This document shows positions 1-6,784 of a DNA stretch of 11,480 nt, piece after piece (position 1 is the first letter of the stretch; each line of letters starts with the position of its first letter). The translations under genes were made by a program, and so were the position numbers. Under the pieces are notes generated by a model. It saw nothing but the letters and a program-made list of their open reading frames with translations. It was not told the DNA's origin and did not search any database. This DNA comes from JAYZVT01 sp050248375 (GTDB taxonomy: Bacteria; Pseudomonadota; Alphaproteobacteria; Rhizobiales; Methyloligellaceae), in the NCBI GenBank assembly GCA_050248375.1, contig JBFWSL010000102.1, positions 1-11,480 on the forward strand. The letters are read 5' to 3'.

Positions 1-528
1 CTTGCCCTTCACCGCGAAGGGATTGTCGCGGCAGGCGTCCAGCACCAGCACCGCCGTCGCCGCGCCCTTGTCGCGCAGGCGGTCGGCGAGACCGTTGGCG
101 GCGAAGGCGGCGTCACGCACCAGCCCCTCCTCGCCGGGCCCCGCCGAAGGCACGTCCACCGGGAGCAGGAAATTGGTGCCGTCGATGGCGAAGCCATGGC
201 CCGCGAAGAAAAGCAGCGCGGTGTCGCCCGCCTCGATCTTCTGCTCGAACTCCACCAGCGCCCGGCTCATGGCCCGGCGTCCCACGTCCTCGGCGGAAAC
301 GACATCGAAGCCGATCCTGGTCAGGGCATCCGCCATGGCCTTGGCGTCGTTCCTGGCCTTCAGCAGCTTCGGCACGTTTTCATACGCGTCGTTGCCGATG
401 ACCAGCGCCACCCGCTTGGCGGCTTCGGCCTGCGGCGGCGCCGCGAGGGCCATCAGCGCCAGCACGATCAGGGAGGCCAGGCGAAAACGGAGAACCCGCG
501 GCAGGCGCGGGCAAATATGGCAGGGCAT
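1..528 (-). CDS. Secreted caspase-like (peptidase C14) protein, 3' end cut by window edge
   Basis: The visible 176 residues are the N-terminal part of a caspase-fold cysteine protease. Residues 1-36 look like a signal peptide: an Arg-rich start, a hydrophobic run at about 18-30, and an AEA cleavage site. The caspase domain starts at about residue 38 with KRVALVIGNDAY, typical of bacterial C14 proteins. Both members of the catalytic dyad are present: His111 in FFAGHGF and Cys166 in LVLDACRDNPF. The ATG at 528 has a good GGAGGAG seven bases upstream. The frame stays open to base 1, so the C-terminus and any accessory domain are unseen. It lies 81 bases downstream of the EamA gene on the same strand. 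The family cleaves after basic residues in some metacaspases, but many bacterial members are uncharacterised. The family call is firm; the role is unknown. Confidence 0.88.
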   Translation of the reverse strand, partial: MPCHICPRLPRVLRFRLASLIVLALMALAAPPQAEAAKRVALVIGNDAYENVPKLLKARNDAKAMADALTRIGFDVVSAEDVGRRAMSRALVEFEQKIEAGDTALLFFAGHGFAIDGTNFLLPVDVPSAGPGEEGLVRDAAFAANGLADRLRDKGAATAVLVLDACRDNPFAVKGK

Positions 529-609
529 GATCGGGCTCCTCCCCGAAACCGGCGATGTCTCGGCGCAAAGATGGGGTGTCAGGCGGCCCGAGTCGAGGGG
601 TACGGGCCC

Positions 610-1587
610 CTAAGCCGGCGGAGTACGGATGTCCGCCATCGCTTCCGGCTTGGGCGGGTCGCTGCGGACACGGCTTTCCCGCCACACCAGGTAGAAGCTG
701 GCGCCGAAGATCACCAACGCCCCCACGACGGTGAATATGTCGGGAATTTCCATGAACAGCAGGAAACCGAGCATGATCGCCCAGACCAGTTTCAGGAAAT
801 CGAAGGGCAGCACCACCGTCGCCTCCGTCTGCCGCAACGCCTCGGCAAGCCCCGTCTGCGCGATTGTCCCCGCGACGCCGATGAACAGCAGCCACATCCA
901 TGCCTCGACCGTGGGCGCGCGCCAGACATAGAGCGCGGGAAAGAAAGACAGCAGGCTCATCAGCAGGCACATATAGCCGGTGATGGTGACGCTGGACTCC
1001 GTGCGCACCAGCAGCTTGATGACGATCATGGTCACCCCCCAGATCGCCGCCGCGCCGAGCGCCAGCAGCGAGCCGGCGTCCACCTCGGCCATGCCCGGCC
1101 GCAGGATGACGATCGTGCCGAGAAAGCCCAGGACGATCGCCGTCCAGCGGCGGATATGGAATCGCTCGCCGAGAAAAAGAACCGCCAGCACCGCCGTGAA
1201 CAGGGGCGCGGAAAAGGAGATGGCGTTGACCCGCGCCAGGGGCGTGATGCTGAGCGAGATGAAGCAGGCGAACATGGCTATCACGTTCAGAATCGCCCTC
1301 AGCATGTGCAAGGGCAGGCGCTGGGTGCGCATGAAGCCGAATCCGTGCATCCAGATCAGCGGCAGGAAGGCGACGAAGCCGAACAGGTTCCGGAAGAAGG
1401 AGATCTGGATCGGGTGCAGCTCCGCCGAGACATGCCGGACGGTCGCGTGCATGGATGAAAAGGCGACAGTGGACAGCACCATGATGAGGATGCCGCGTGT
1501 GCTGCCGGACAGGGTCCGCCAGAACGGGAGTGGGCTCAGGCCACGCAGCTTTCCAGGTGGGGGATCCGTTTCGCTTTCGGCAGACAT
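610..1587 (-). CDS. EamA-family (DMT superfamily) inner-membrane transporter
   Basis: A 325-residue membrane protein with about ten hydrophobic segments in two EamA repeats, at about residues 30-163 and 171-303. Each repeat ends near a typical helix pair (LFLGERFHIRRWTAIVLGF in the first, FLLFMEIPDIFTVVGALVI in the second). The family exports or takes up small metabolites such as amino acids, nucleosides or S-adenosylmethionine, and the substrate cannot be read from this sequence. The ATG at 1587 was chosen. An in-frame TTG at 1623 would add 12 residues but has no SD, and even the ATG has only a weak GGACGG/GGCGG-like stretch upstream. The hydrophilic C-terminal tail after about residue 304 is Pro-rich and cytoplasmic by the usual topology. 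It sits between a small membrane-protein gene and the caspase-like gene, all on one strand, and is not obviously tied to the carboxylase cluster. Confidence 0.9.
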   Translation of the reverse strand: MSAESETDPPPGKLRGLSPLPFWRTLSGSTRGILIMVLSTVAFSSMHATVRHVSAELHPIQISFFRNLFGFVAFLPLIWMHGFGFMRTQRLPLHMLRAILNVIAMFACFISLSITPLARVNAISFSAPLFTAVLAVLFLGERFHIRRWTAIVLGFLGTIVILRPGMAEVDAGSLLALGAAAIWGVTMIVIKLLVRTESSVTITGYMCLLMSLLSFFPALYVWRAPTVEAWMWLLFIGVAGTIAQTGLAEALRQTEATVVLPFDFLKLVWAIMLGFLLFMEIPDIFTVVGALVIFGASFYLVWRESRVRSDPPKPEAMADIRTPPA

Positions 1588-1674
1588 CCGCCAACCGCTA
1601 ATCCGTCCAGGCTCGCAGCGCAAGCTCGACAGAACATGCCCTGGAAACCGTCAGCCGTTTTCCGGAGGCGCGCC

Positions 1675-1827
1675 TTAGCTGTAATAGATTACCGCGGCGA
1701 CAAGGCAGATCACTGCCAGGATGGCCAGCGACTGGATGAGAACGCGCAGATTCATCCTGCGCGGGCCGCCTTGCCGGGCCTCGACCGCATTCGCGGTCTC
1801 GCGGGGGGTGTCGCGTACATGTGCCAT
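1675..1827 (-). CDS. Small single-pass membrane protein, 50 residues, unknown function
   Basis: I do not recognise this protein. Residues 1-25 are hydrophilic (MAHVRDTPRETANAVEARQ, then GGPRRM). Residues 26-49 form one transmembrane helix, with SLAILAVICLVAAVIYY at its core, and the protein ends with a Ser right after the helix. That pattern, with positive charges at Arg23, Arg24 and Arg28 before the helix, predicts a cytoplasmic N-terminus. The stop is TAA. AAGGAG lies upstream but only one base before the ATG at 1827, unusually close. An internal ATG at residue 25 is an alternative start that would still keep the helix. The EamA gene follows after 87 bases, so the two may be co-transcribed. 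The case for coding is the clean split between hydrophilic and hydrophobic halves. Confidence 0.5.
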   Translation of the reverse strand: MAHVRDTPRETANAVEARQGGPRRMNLRVLIQSLAILAVICLVAAVIYYS

Positions 1828-1918
1828 ACTCCTTAAACGCCATGGCAATGCCGAAGTTCCCCGAAAGCAAGCGATGCCTGGCAGACGTCATTGTCACCAG
1901 CCGGCGCGCAGCGTCGGC

Positions 1919-2953
1919 CTAACGCCCAGGCTCGGGCGCGACGCGCACCACCAGCTTGCCGAAATTCCCGCCTTCCAGCATGCCGATGAACGCCGCCGGC
2001 GCGTTCTCCAGCCCGTCCACGAAGTCCTCACGGAACCTGATCCTGCCGCCCTGCACCCAGGACGTCATCTCCGCCAGGAAACCGCTTTCCTGGTCGGCGA
2101 AATCGAAGACGATGAAGCCCTGCACGCGCAGCCGGTTGCTCAGCACCGAGCGCATCAGCAGCGGAATCTTGTTCGGCCCCTCGGGTAGCGCCGTCGCGTT
2201 GTAATGGGCGATCAGCCCGCACACCGGAACGCGTCCGAAAGGATTGAGCAGAGGTAGCACCGCCTCGAACACCGGCCCGCCCACATTCTCCCAATAGATG
2301 TCGATGCCTTCGGGACAGGCCTTTGCAAGCTGCTCCGCGAAGTCGCTGTCGCGATGATTGATGCAGGCGTCGAAGCCGAGCTCGCCGGTCACGTAAGCGC
2401 ACTTTTCGGCGGAACCGGCGATGCCGACGGCGCGCGCGCCCTGCAATCTGGCGATCTGTCCCACAAGGCCACCGACCGCGCCCGACGCCGCCGCCACCAC
2501 CAGGGTCTCGCCCTTTTTCGGCTGGCCGATGTTCTTCAGCCCCGCCCAGGCGGTCATGCCCGGCATGCCGAGCACCCCGAGGCAGGTGGAGATGGGCGCC
2601 GCCCTGGGGTCCAGCCTGCGCAGTCCCTTCCCATCCGACACGGCGTAGTCCTGCCAGCCGGTATAGCCGAAGACGAAATCGCCTTCCCCGAATGCGCTGT
2701 TGCGCGAGGCGATCACCTGGCTCGCCGCCCCCGCGGTCATCACCCCGCCGATCTCCACGGACGGGGCGTAGGATTTCACATCGTTCATGCGCCCGCGCAT
2801 GTAGGGGTCGAGCGAAAGATAGATCGTGCGGGTCACGACCTCGCCCTCGCCGGCCTCCGGCACGGCGCTCTCCACCATGCGGAAATCGCCGGGCTTTGGA
2901 GCGCCCTTGGGGCGGGCGGCAAGGACGATCTGGCGGTTGGTCGTGTCTGGCAC
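1919..2953 (-). CDS. NADP-dependent zinc-free medium-chain oxidoreductase (CurA/YncB/LTB4DH type)
   Basis: A 344-residue member of the MDR family that reduces activated double bonds with NADPH (alkenal/enone reductases, curcumin reductase CurA, leukotriene B4 dehydrogenase). Visible marks are the family signature YLSLDPYMRGRM at residues 45-56, the dinucleotide-binding loop AAASGAVGG at 154-162, the Tyr/Glu segment IYWENVGG at 219-226, and GNFGKLVVRV near the C-terminus. There are no structural or catalytic zinc ligands. The GTG at 2953 is the best start because homologous proteins begin at the equivalent of PDTTNRQIVLAARP and an AAAGGG lies eight bases upstream. An in-frame GTG at 3004 would add 17 residues of low-quality sequence. 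A strong hairpin overlaps this ribosome binding site and start codon. The gene follows the SDR gene by 78 bases and may belong to the same pathway, or may be a general detoxifying reductase. Confidence 0.92.
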   Translation of the reverse strand: MPDTTNRQIVLAARPKGAPKPGDFRMVESAVPEAGEGEVVTRTIYLSLDPYMRGRMNDVKSYAPSVEIGGVMTAGAASQVIASRNSAFGEGDFVFGYTGWQDYAVSDGKGLRRLDPRAAPISTCLGVLGMPGMTAWAGLKNIGQPKKGETLVVAAASGAVGGLVGQIARLQGARAVGIAGSAEKCAYVTGELGFDACINHRDSDFAEQLAKACPEGIDIYWENVGGPVFEAVLPLLNPFGRVPVCGLIAHYNATALPEGPNKIPLLMRSVLSNRLRVQGFIVFDFADQESGFLAEMTSWVQGGRIRFREDFVDGLENAPAAFIGMLEGGNFGKLVVRVAPEPGR

Positions 2954-2999
2954 GGTGCGGGCCCTTTCGAAAGTTCGGTTGCGGTCGGGCCCGCACCGT
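2952..2999 (-). promoter_or_regulatory. Hairpin covering the SD and GTG start of the MDR gene
   Basis: Perfect 13-base inverted repeat: ACGGTGCGGGCCC at 2952-2964 and its reverse complement at 2987-2999, with a 22-base loop. In the minus-strand RNA the right-hand arm of the stem contains the GGG of the AAAGGG SD and the first two bases of the GTG start. The loop edge also carries the 10-base palindrome CTTTCGAAAG at 2964-2973. There is no U-tract, so it is not a classic intrinsic terminator. It could limit translation of the oxidoreductase, stabilise the upstream transcript, or act as a DNA operator. Confidence 0.55.
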
Positions 3000-3015
3000 C
3001 GCACGGGCCGGGCCG

Positions 3016-3034
3016 TCCGGTCAAAATCCGGTCA
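3016..3034. repeat. Short tandem repeat of TCCGGTCA at the SDR stop codon
   Basis: The octamer TCCGGTCA occurs at 3016-3023 and again at 3027-3034, separated by AAA. The second copy contains the SDR stop codon. It may be a replication-slippage product. No function is apparent. Confidence 0.4.
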
Positions 3035-3793
3035 GGAAATGGTCCGGCCGCCGTCCACGTACATCACCTGTCCGGTCATGAAGGCGCTCGCGTCCGACAT
3101 CAGGTAGACGGTGGCCCCGACGAGATCGTCCGTGGTGGCGAAGCGGCCGGCGGGAATCCTGGCCAGCGCCCCTTCCCGCATCACCGGGTCCCTGGTTATC
3201 GGCTCGATCATCGGCGTCGGAATCACCGCGGGCCCGATGGCGTTGACGGTGACGCCATGCCTGATCCACTCGACAGCCATGACCCGCGTCACATGCGCCA
3301 GGCCGGCCTTGCTGGCCGCATAGGCGGCATAGAGCGGATTGGAGACGCGGCTGGAAACCGACGCCAGCGTGACAATGCGCCCTTTCTTCTGCTTCACCAT
3401 GACTCGCCCGGCGGCCCGGGCAAGCCGGAAGGCGCCGGTCAGGTTGGTGTCGATGTTGATGTCCCAGTCGTCGTCGTCGAAGTTGACGGTCTCCGCGATG
3501 CGGTAGGCGCCCGTGGCGTTGAGCAGTCCATCGATCCGGCCATGTGTATCGACGGTTTTCTTCACCACCGCCTCGCAGTCCGCGGTCTTCACCACGTCGA
3601 AGGTGAAGGGAACGGCGGCATGGCCCTTGCGGACCAGCTCCCCGGCGGCGGCCTCCGCCTTCTCCGCGACGATATCGGCGATGACGAGACGGGCGCCCCT
3701 TTCCGCGAGCGCCTTCGCGAGAGGCACGCCAATGCCCCCCGCTCCGGCCACGAGGATCGAACGGTCTTTCAGGTCGAAAAGCGGATCGCTCAT
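3032..3793 (-). CDS. SDR-family oxidoreductase, classical type, probably NAD-dependent
   Basis: A 253-residue classical short-chain dehydrogenase of normal length. Coenzyme loop AGAGGIG is at residues 16-22, in place of the common TGxxxGxG. Asp40 at the end of the second strand (LVIAD) favours NAD over NADP. NATG at 92-95 replaces the usual NNAG. The catalytic set is complete: Asn117, Ser145, Tyr158 and Lys162 (YAASK). The C-terminus MYVDGGRTIS is typical. Such enzymes interconvert secondary alcohols and ketones; the nearest familiar types are gluconate 5-dehydrogenase and 3-oxoacyl-ACP-reductase-like proteins, but substrate is not predictable. It begins 16 bases after the BKACE stop codon with only a weak SD (GCGGGG), which suggests translational coupling. 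In this cluster a plausible job is making or using a keto acid that the carboxylase or BKACE enzyme handles. Confidence 0.94.
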   Translation of the reverse strand: MSDPLFDLKDRSILVAGAGGIGVPLAKALAERGARLVIADIVAEKAEAAAGELVRKGHAAVPFTFDVVKTADCEAVVKKTVDTHGRIDGLLNATGAYRIAETVNFDDDDWDINIDTNLTGAFRLARAAGRVMVKQKKGRIVTLASVSSRVSNPLYAAYAASKAGLAHVTRVMAVEWIRHGVTVNAIGPAVIPTPMIEPITRDPVMREGALARIPAGRFATTDDLVGATVYLMSDASAFMTGQVMYVDGGRTIS

Positions 3794-3809
3794 GGGTGGG
3801 CGGCCCCGC

Positions 3810-4718
3810 TCAGCGCGGCCGCCGCTGCGGGGCCGGCGGCAGGTGCATCAACTCCCGCGCCTCCTCCGGCGTGGCGATCTCGCGGCCCAGCTCCTTGCAC
3901 AGGCGCACCGCGCGCTCCACGAGCTGCACGTTGCTGACCGCCAGCACGCCCTGGCTGTAGTAGACGTTGTCCTCCATGCCGACGCGGATATTGCCGCCGA
4001 GCGCGAGCGCCATGGTGCTGAGCGGAAGCTGGAACTTGCCGATGCTCACCACCTGCCAGGACGAGCCTTCCGGCAGCGCGTCGAGCATGGCCAGCAGGTT
4101 GGCCGGTGTCGGCGGGATACCGCCCTTGATGCCGAGCACGAAGCTGAAATGCAGCGGCGGCTTCAGTGCGCCGCGCTCCACCAGGTCGATGGCGTTCTGG
4201 ATATGGCTGAGATCGTACACCTCCAGCTCGTTACGGATGCCGCGCTTGTTGCAGCCGTCGAGGAATTCCGCGTTCCACTTCTTGGAGTTGTAGAACAGGA
4301 ATTCGGTGTTCTTGTGCTCGAAATGGAAGGTGCCGAGGTTGAGGGTGAGCTGGTCCGGCTGCGGCTGGATATTGAGCAGGTTCATGCGCTCTTCCAGGGT
4401 GAAGCCCTCGCCTTCCTCCTTCGGGTCGCGATAGCGCAGGCCGATGCCGTTGCCCACCTGGGTGATCATGCCCGGGCAGCGCGTCATCACCCCGTCGATC
4501 ACCTCGGAATAGACGTCGATGTCGGCCGTCGTCACGCCCTTCTTGTCGCGAACGTGCATGTGGGCGACCGTCGCGCCGGCGTTGTAGCAGTCGTGGAAGT
4601 TCTGGACGATGTCCCTGGGCTGCTCCGGCAGGGCAGGATTGGCTTCACGGCCGTGCAGCCCCCCGGTGGTGGCGACGGTGATGACGACTTTTCCGGGATC
4701 GGTGAGATTGGGTTTCAT
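3810..4718 (-). CDS. BKACE (DUF849) beta-keto acid cleavage enzyme
   Basis: A 302-residue zinc-dependent TIM-barrel enzyme of the 3-keto-5-aminohexanoate cleavage (Kce) family. Family members condense a beta-keto acid with acetyl-CoA and release acetoacetate plus a new acyl-CoA. Metal ligands seen are His53 and His55 in VAHMHVRD and Glu249 in IRVGMEDN. The conserved Arg245 and Asp250 of that same motif, the strand LTLNLGT at 124-130 and ELEVYD at 164-169 are also present. The residue that aligns by eye with Glu14 of Kce, which I recall as contacting the substrate amino group, is Leu21 here, so the substrate probably lacks that amine. The ATG at 4718 has an AGGA ten bases upstream. The gene lies 26 bases after the TRAP permease and 16 before the SDR gene. 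Family and reaction type are firm; the substrate is open. Confidence 0.93.
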   Translation of the reverse strand: MKPNLTDPGKVVITVATTGGLHGREANPALPEQPRDIVQNFHDCYNAGATVAHMHVRDKKGVTTADIDVYSEVIDGVMTRCPGMITQVGNGIGLRYRDPKEEGEGFTLEERMNLLNIQPQPDQLTLNLGTFHFEHKNTEFLFYNSKKWNAEFLDGCNKRGIRNELEVYDLSHIQNAIDLVERGALKPPLHFSFVLGIKGGIPPTPANLLAMLDALPEGSSWQVVSIGKFQLPLSTMALALGGNIRVGMEDNVYYSQGVLAVSNVQLVERAVRLCKELGREIATPEEARELMHLPPAPQRRPR

Positions 4719-4743
4719 CTGCGCATTGTCCTGCTGTGGGGGA

Positions 4744-6717
4744 TTACTTGTTCTTGGTGCTGATGCGTTGCTTGGCGGGACGGACTTCAGCCATGTTGAC
4801 GGAAGCGCGAGCCCTGTCGCCCGCCGTGAAGTAGACGTAGACGGACATCGCCAGCATCAGCGCGCCGAACAGGAGATTGGAGTTGATCCCCTTGTCCATC
4901 AGCGCGCCGTAGCCCGCCACCGAGATGCCGGCGAAGATCCAGCGCTCCCACTTGTTGAGGTCGCGCCAGTAATAGCCGTAGCAGGCGACCGAGACCGTCC
5001 ACTGGACCAGCAGGCAGGTGACGATGGGAACGAGCACGCCCCATTCAAGATTCGGGAAGCCCATGAGGGACGGGTAGTAGACGAAGGCGAAGGGTATGAC
5101 GAAGGTCGTCAGCATCAGCTTCATGGCGTCGACCGCGGTATCGAAGAAGCTGGCGCCCGATATCTTCGATGCCGCCAGCGCGGCCACCGCGACCGGCGGC
5201 GACAGGGCCGAATAGCAGGCAAAGTAGAACACGAAGAAGTGCGCCATCAGCGGCTGCACGCCAACCTGCTGCAGGAAAGGCACCAGCGCCAGGGCAACGA
5301 TCACATAGGCCACCGGCGTCGGCAGGCCCATGCCGAGCACGAGCGCCAGGATCGCGGCGCCGATCAGCAGCAGGATCTCGATGTCCGGAAGGATGAGGAT
5401 CAGGATCGTGCCGAGCCGGCCGGACAGGCCCGTGGTCAGGAACACCTGGCCGAGCGGACCTATGGCGATGAGCAGCAGCGACAGGATGCCGGCCATGGCG
5501 ATGGCTTCGCGGAAGGCGCTTACGATATCCCTCCACTTGGGCCGGAAGCGTCCCTGGGTCAGGCCGAGGGCAAGCGCCACCAGCGTGCCGATCAGTCCCG
5601 CGTATGACGGCGTGTAGTAGCCGAGCAGCAGATACATCACCACGCCGAAGGCGATGAGGAATGTCGGCGCCAGACGCAGGATCAGCGTCGTGTCCACGTT
5701 CTCGGTCAGCTTCGGCAGCCGCTCCCGCCGCGCGTAGACCATGACGCCGATGGTGACGCCGGTGAGGTAGAGCAGCCCCGGTATGAGAGCCGCCAGCGCG
5801 ATATCGATATAGGGAACGTTGAGCAGCGCGGCGATGATGAAGGCCGCCAGGCCGAGCACCGGCGGCATGATCTGCCCCGAGGTGCTGGCGGTGCCCTCGA
5901 TGGCGCCGGCCATGGCGGGGCTGTAGCCCTTCGCCTTCATCAGCGGGATGGTGAAGCGGCCGCTGAGCACGACGTTGGAGACCGCTGTGCCCATGATGGC
6001 GGAGACGATGCCGCTGCCGATGATGGCGGGGAAGGCCGCGCCGCCGGAGAAGCGGTTGCCGGCCGCCTTGCCGATCTCAAGCACCATCCGCAGGGTCCCG
6101 ACGGCGAACAGCGCGCCGGCGAAGATCACCAGGAACCAGATGCTGTCCGCGGCCTCGCGCAGGAACCAGAAGATGCCGTCATTGGTGCCGAGCCCCAGGT
6201 AGTTCATGACGAACTCGGGATCGTATTGCGGCGTCGCCAGCAGCGGGACCGGCACCAGATAGCCGTAGAAGAAATACACCACCGACAACGCGATGATGGT
6301 CGTGAGCAGGCCGCCCCAGTGGTACCAGTTCAGGATCAGCACCGATGCGATGAGCACCAGGCCGAGATTGAAATCGAACGGCTCGAAGAAGGGCTGCACG
6401 GTTTCGAGCTTGACCGCGTTGACCCTGACATAGCCGGAGGTCACCAGCGCGGTCAGCGTCGCCACGCCTGCGAGTATGAACTTGAACCAGAACACCGGCG
6501 TGCCGCATTCGGGCTCGTTCAGCCGCCGGTCGGCATATTCGTGGAGAGTGAGGAAACCCGACATCCCGAGCACGCAGAACAGGAAGTTCGAATAGTGCTC
6601 CGATGAATTGCGCAGATATCCGAAGGCCGCGAAGGCGAGATAGACGCACAGGCCGAGTCCCAGGACCCAGAACATGGCGTTGGCGCCGGCGCGCACGAAT
6701 TGCAGGCTGCGGGTCAC
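4744..6717 (-). CDS. TRAP transporter fused permease (4TM/12TM), TAXI system
   Basis: A 657-residue integral membrane protein joining the small (DctQ-like) and large (DctM-like) TRAP subunits. Residues about 14-160 hold the N-terminal helices and a linker with Tyr- and Trp-rich segments. The DctM part runs from about 190 to 575. It carries the family motif block GSGIVSAIMGTAVSNVV at 234-250, FTIPLMKAKGYSPAMAGAIE at 255-274, GQIMPPVLG at 281-289, and the second-repeat block LGMGLPTPVAYV at 461-472 with ALSPPVAVAAL at 504-514. Two or three more helices and a basic cytoplasmic tail follow. It imports organic acids with an ion gradient, with the neighbouring TAXI protein as receptor. The GTG at 6717 is preferred because AGGAG lies eight bases upstream; an earlier in-frame start at 6762 lies inside the intergenic hairpin. 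It follows the binding-protein gene by 67 bases. Confidence 0.95.
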   Translation of the reverse strand: MTRSLQFVRAGANAMFWVLGLGLCVYLAFAAFGYLRNSSEHYSNFLFCVLGMSGFLTLHEYADRRLNEPECGTPVFWFKFILAGVATLTALVTSGYVRVNAVKLETVQPFFEPFDFNLGLVLIASVLILNWYHWGGLLTTIIALSVVYFFYGYLVPVPLLATPQYDPEFVMNYLGLGTNDGIFWFLREAADSIWFLVIFAGALFAVGTLRMVLEIGKAAGNRFSGGAAFPAIIGSGIVSAIMGTAVSNVVLSGRFTIPLMKAKGYSPAMAGAIEGTASTSGQIMPPVLGLAAFIIAALLNVPYIDIALAALIPGLLYLTGVTIGVMVYARRERLPKLTENVDTTLILRLAPTFLIAFGVVMYLLLGYYTPSYAGLIGTLVALALGLTQGRFRPKWRDIVSAFREAIAMAGILSLLLIAIGPLGQVFLTTGLSGRLGTILILILPDIEILLLIGAAILALVLGMGLPTPVAYVIVALALVPFLQQVGVQPLMAHFFVFYFACYSALSPPVAVAALAASKISGASFFDTAVDAMKLMLTTFVIPFAFVYYPSLMGFPNLEWGVLVPIVTCLLVQWTVSVACYGYYWRDLNKWERWIFAGISVAGYGALMDKGINSNLLFGALMLAMSVYVYFTAGDRARASVNMAEVRPAKQRISTKNK

Positions 6718-6749
6718 AGGCCACTCTCCTGTCGCAATTCCGTGAAGTT

Positions 6750-6773
6750 GGCCCCGGCGCAAGCGCCGGGGCC
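6750..6773 (-). promoter_or_regulatory. Intercistronic GC hairpin between TAXI binding protein and permease genes
   Basis: Perfect 11-base arms at 6750-6760 (GGCCCCGGCGC) and 6763-6773 with only two bases between, so the RNA probably forms a 9-10 bp stem with a tight loop. No U-tract follows on the minus strand, so full termination is unlikely. It sits just after the binding-protein stop codon. Such structures often protect the 3' end of the upstream message and let the receptor be made in excess of the permease. Confidence 0.55.
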
Positions 6774-6784
6774 GGCGGTGTCTG

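Noticed and set aside
585..608. Possible terminator after the EamA gene (GGCCCG / CGGGCC, 12-base loop)
   Set aside because: The stem is only six base pairs and no U-tract follows on the minus strand.
196..1458. Long open frame on the plus strand opposite the EamA and caspase-like genes
   Set aside because: Its translation is low-complexity, rich in Arg, Gln, His and Asp, with no family signature. It is the shadow of GC-rich genes on the other strand.
1588..1674. Palindrome GGCGCGCC next to the small membrane-protein stop as a regulatory site
   Set aside because: An eight-base GC palindrome is expected by chance in this composition and nothing around it supports a function.
2354..3937. Long plus-strand open frame of over 500 codons opposite the MDR and SDR genes
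   Set aside because: It spans two clear minus-strand genes and their intergenic hairpin, and its translation shows only His/Gly/Arg-rich shadow composition.
3513..4763. Plus-strand open frame of about 416 codons opposite the BKACE gene
   Set aside because: The minus strand encodes a full BKACE enzyme with its zinc ligands; the plus frame has no recognisable domain or SD.
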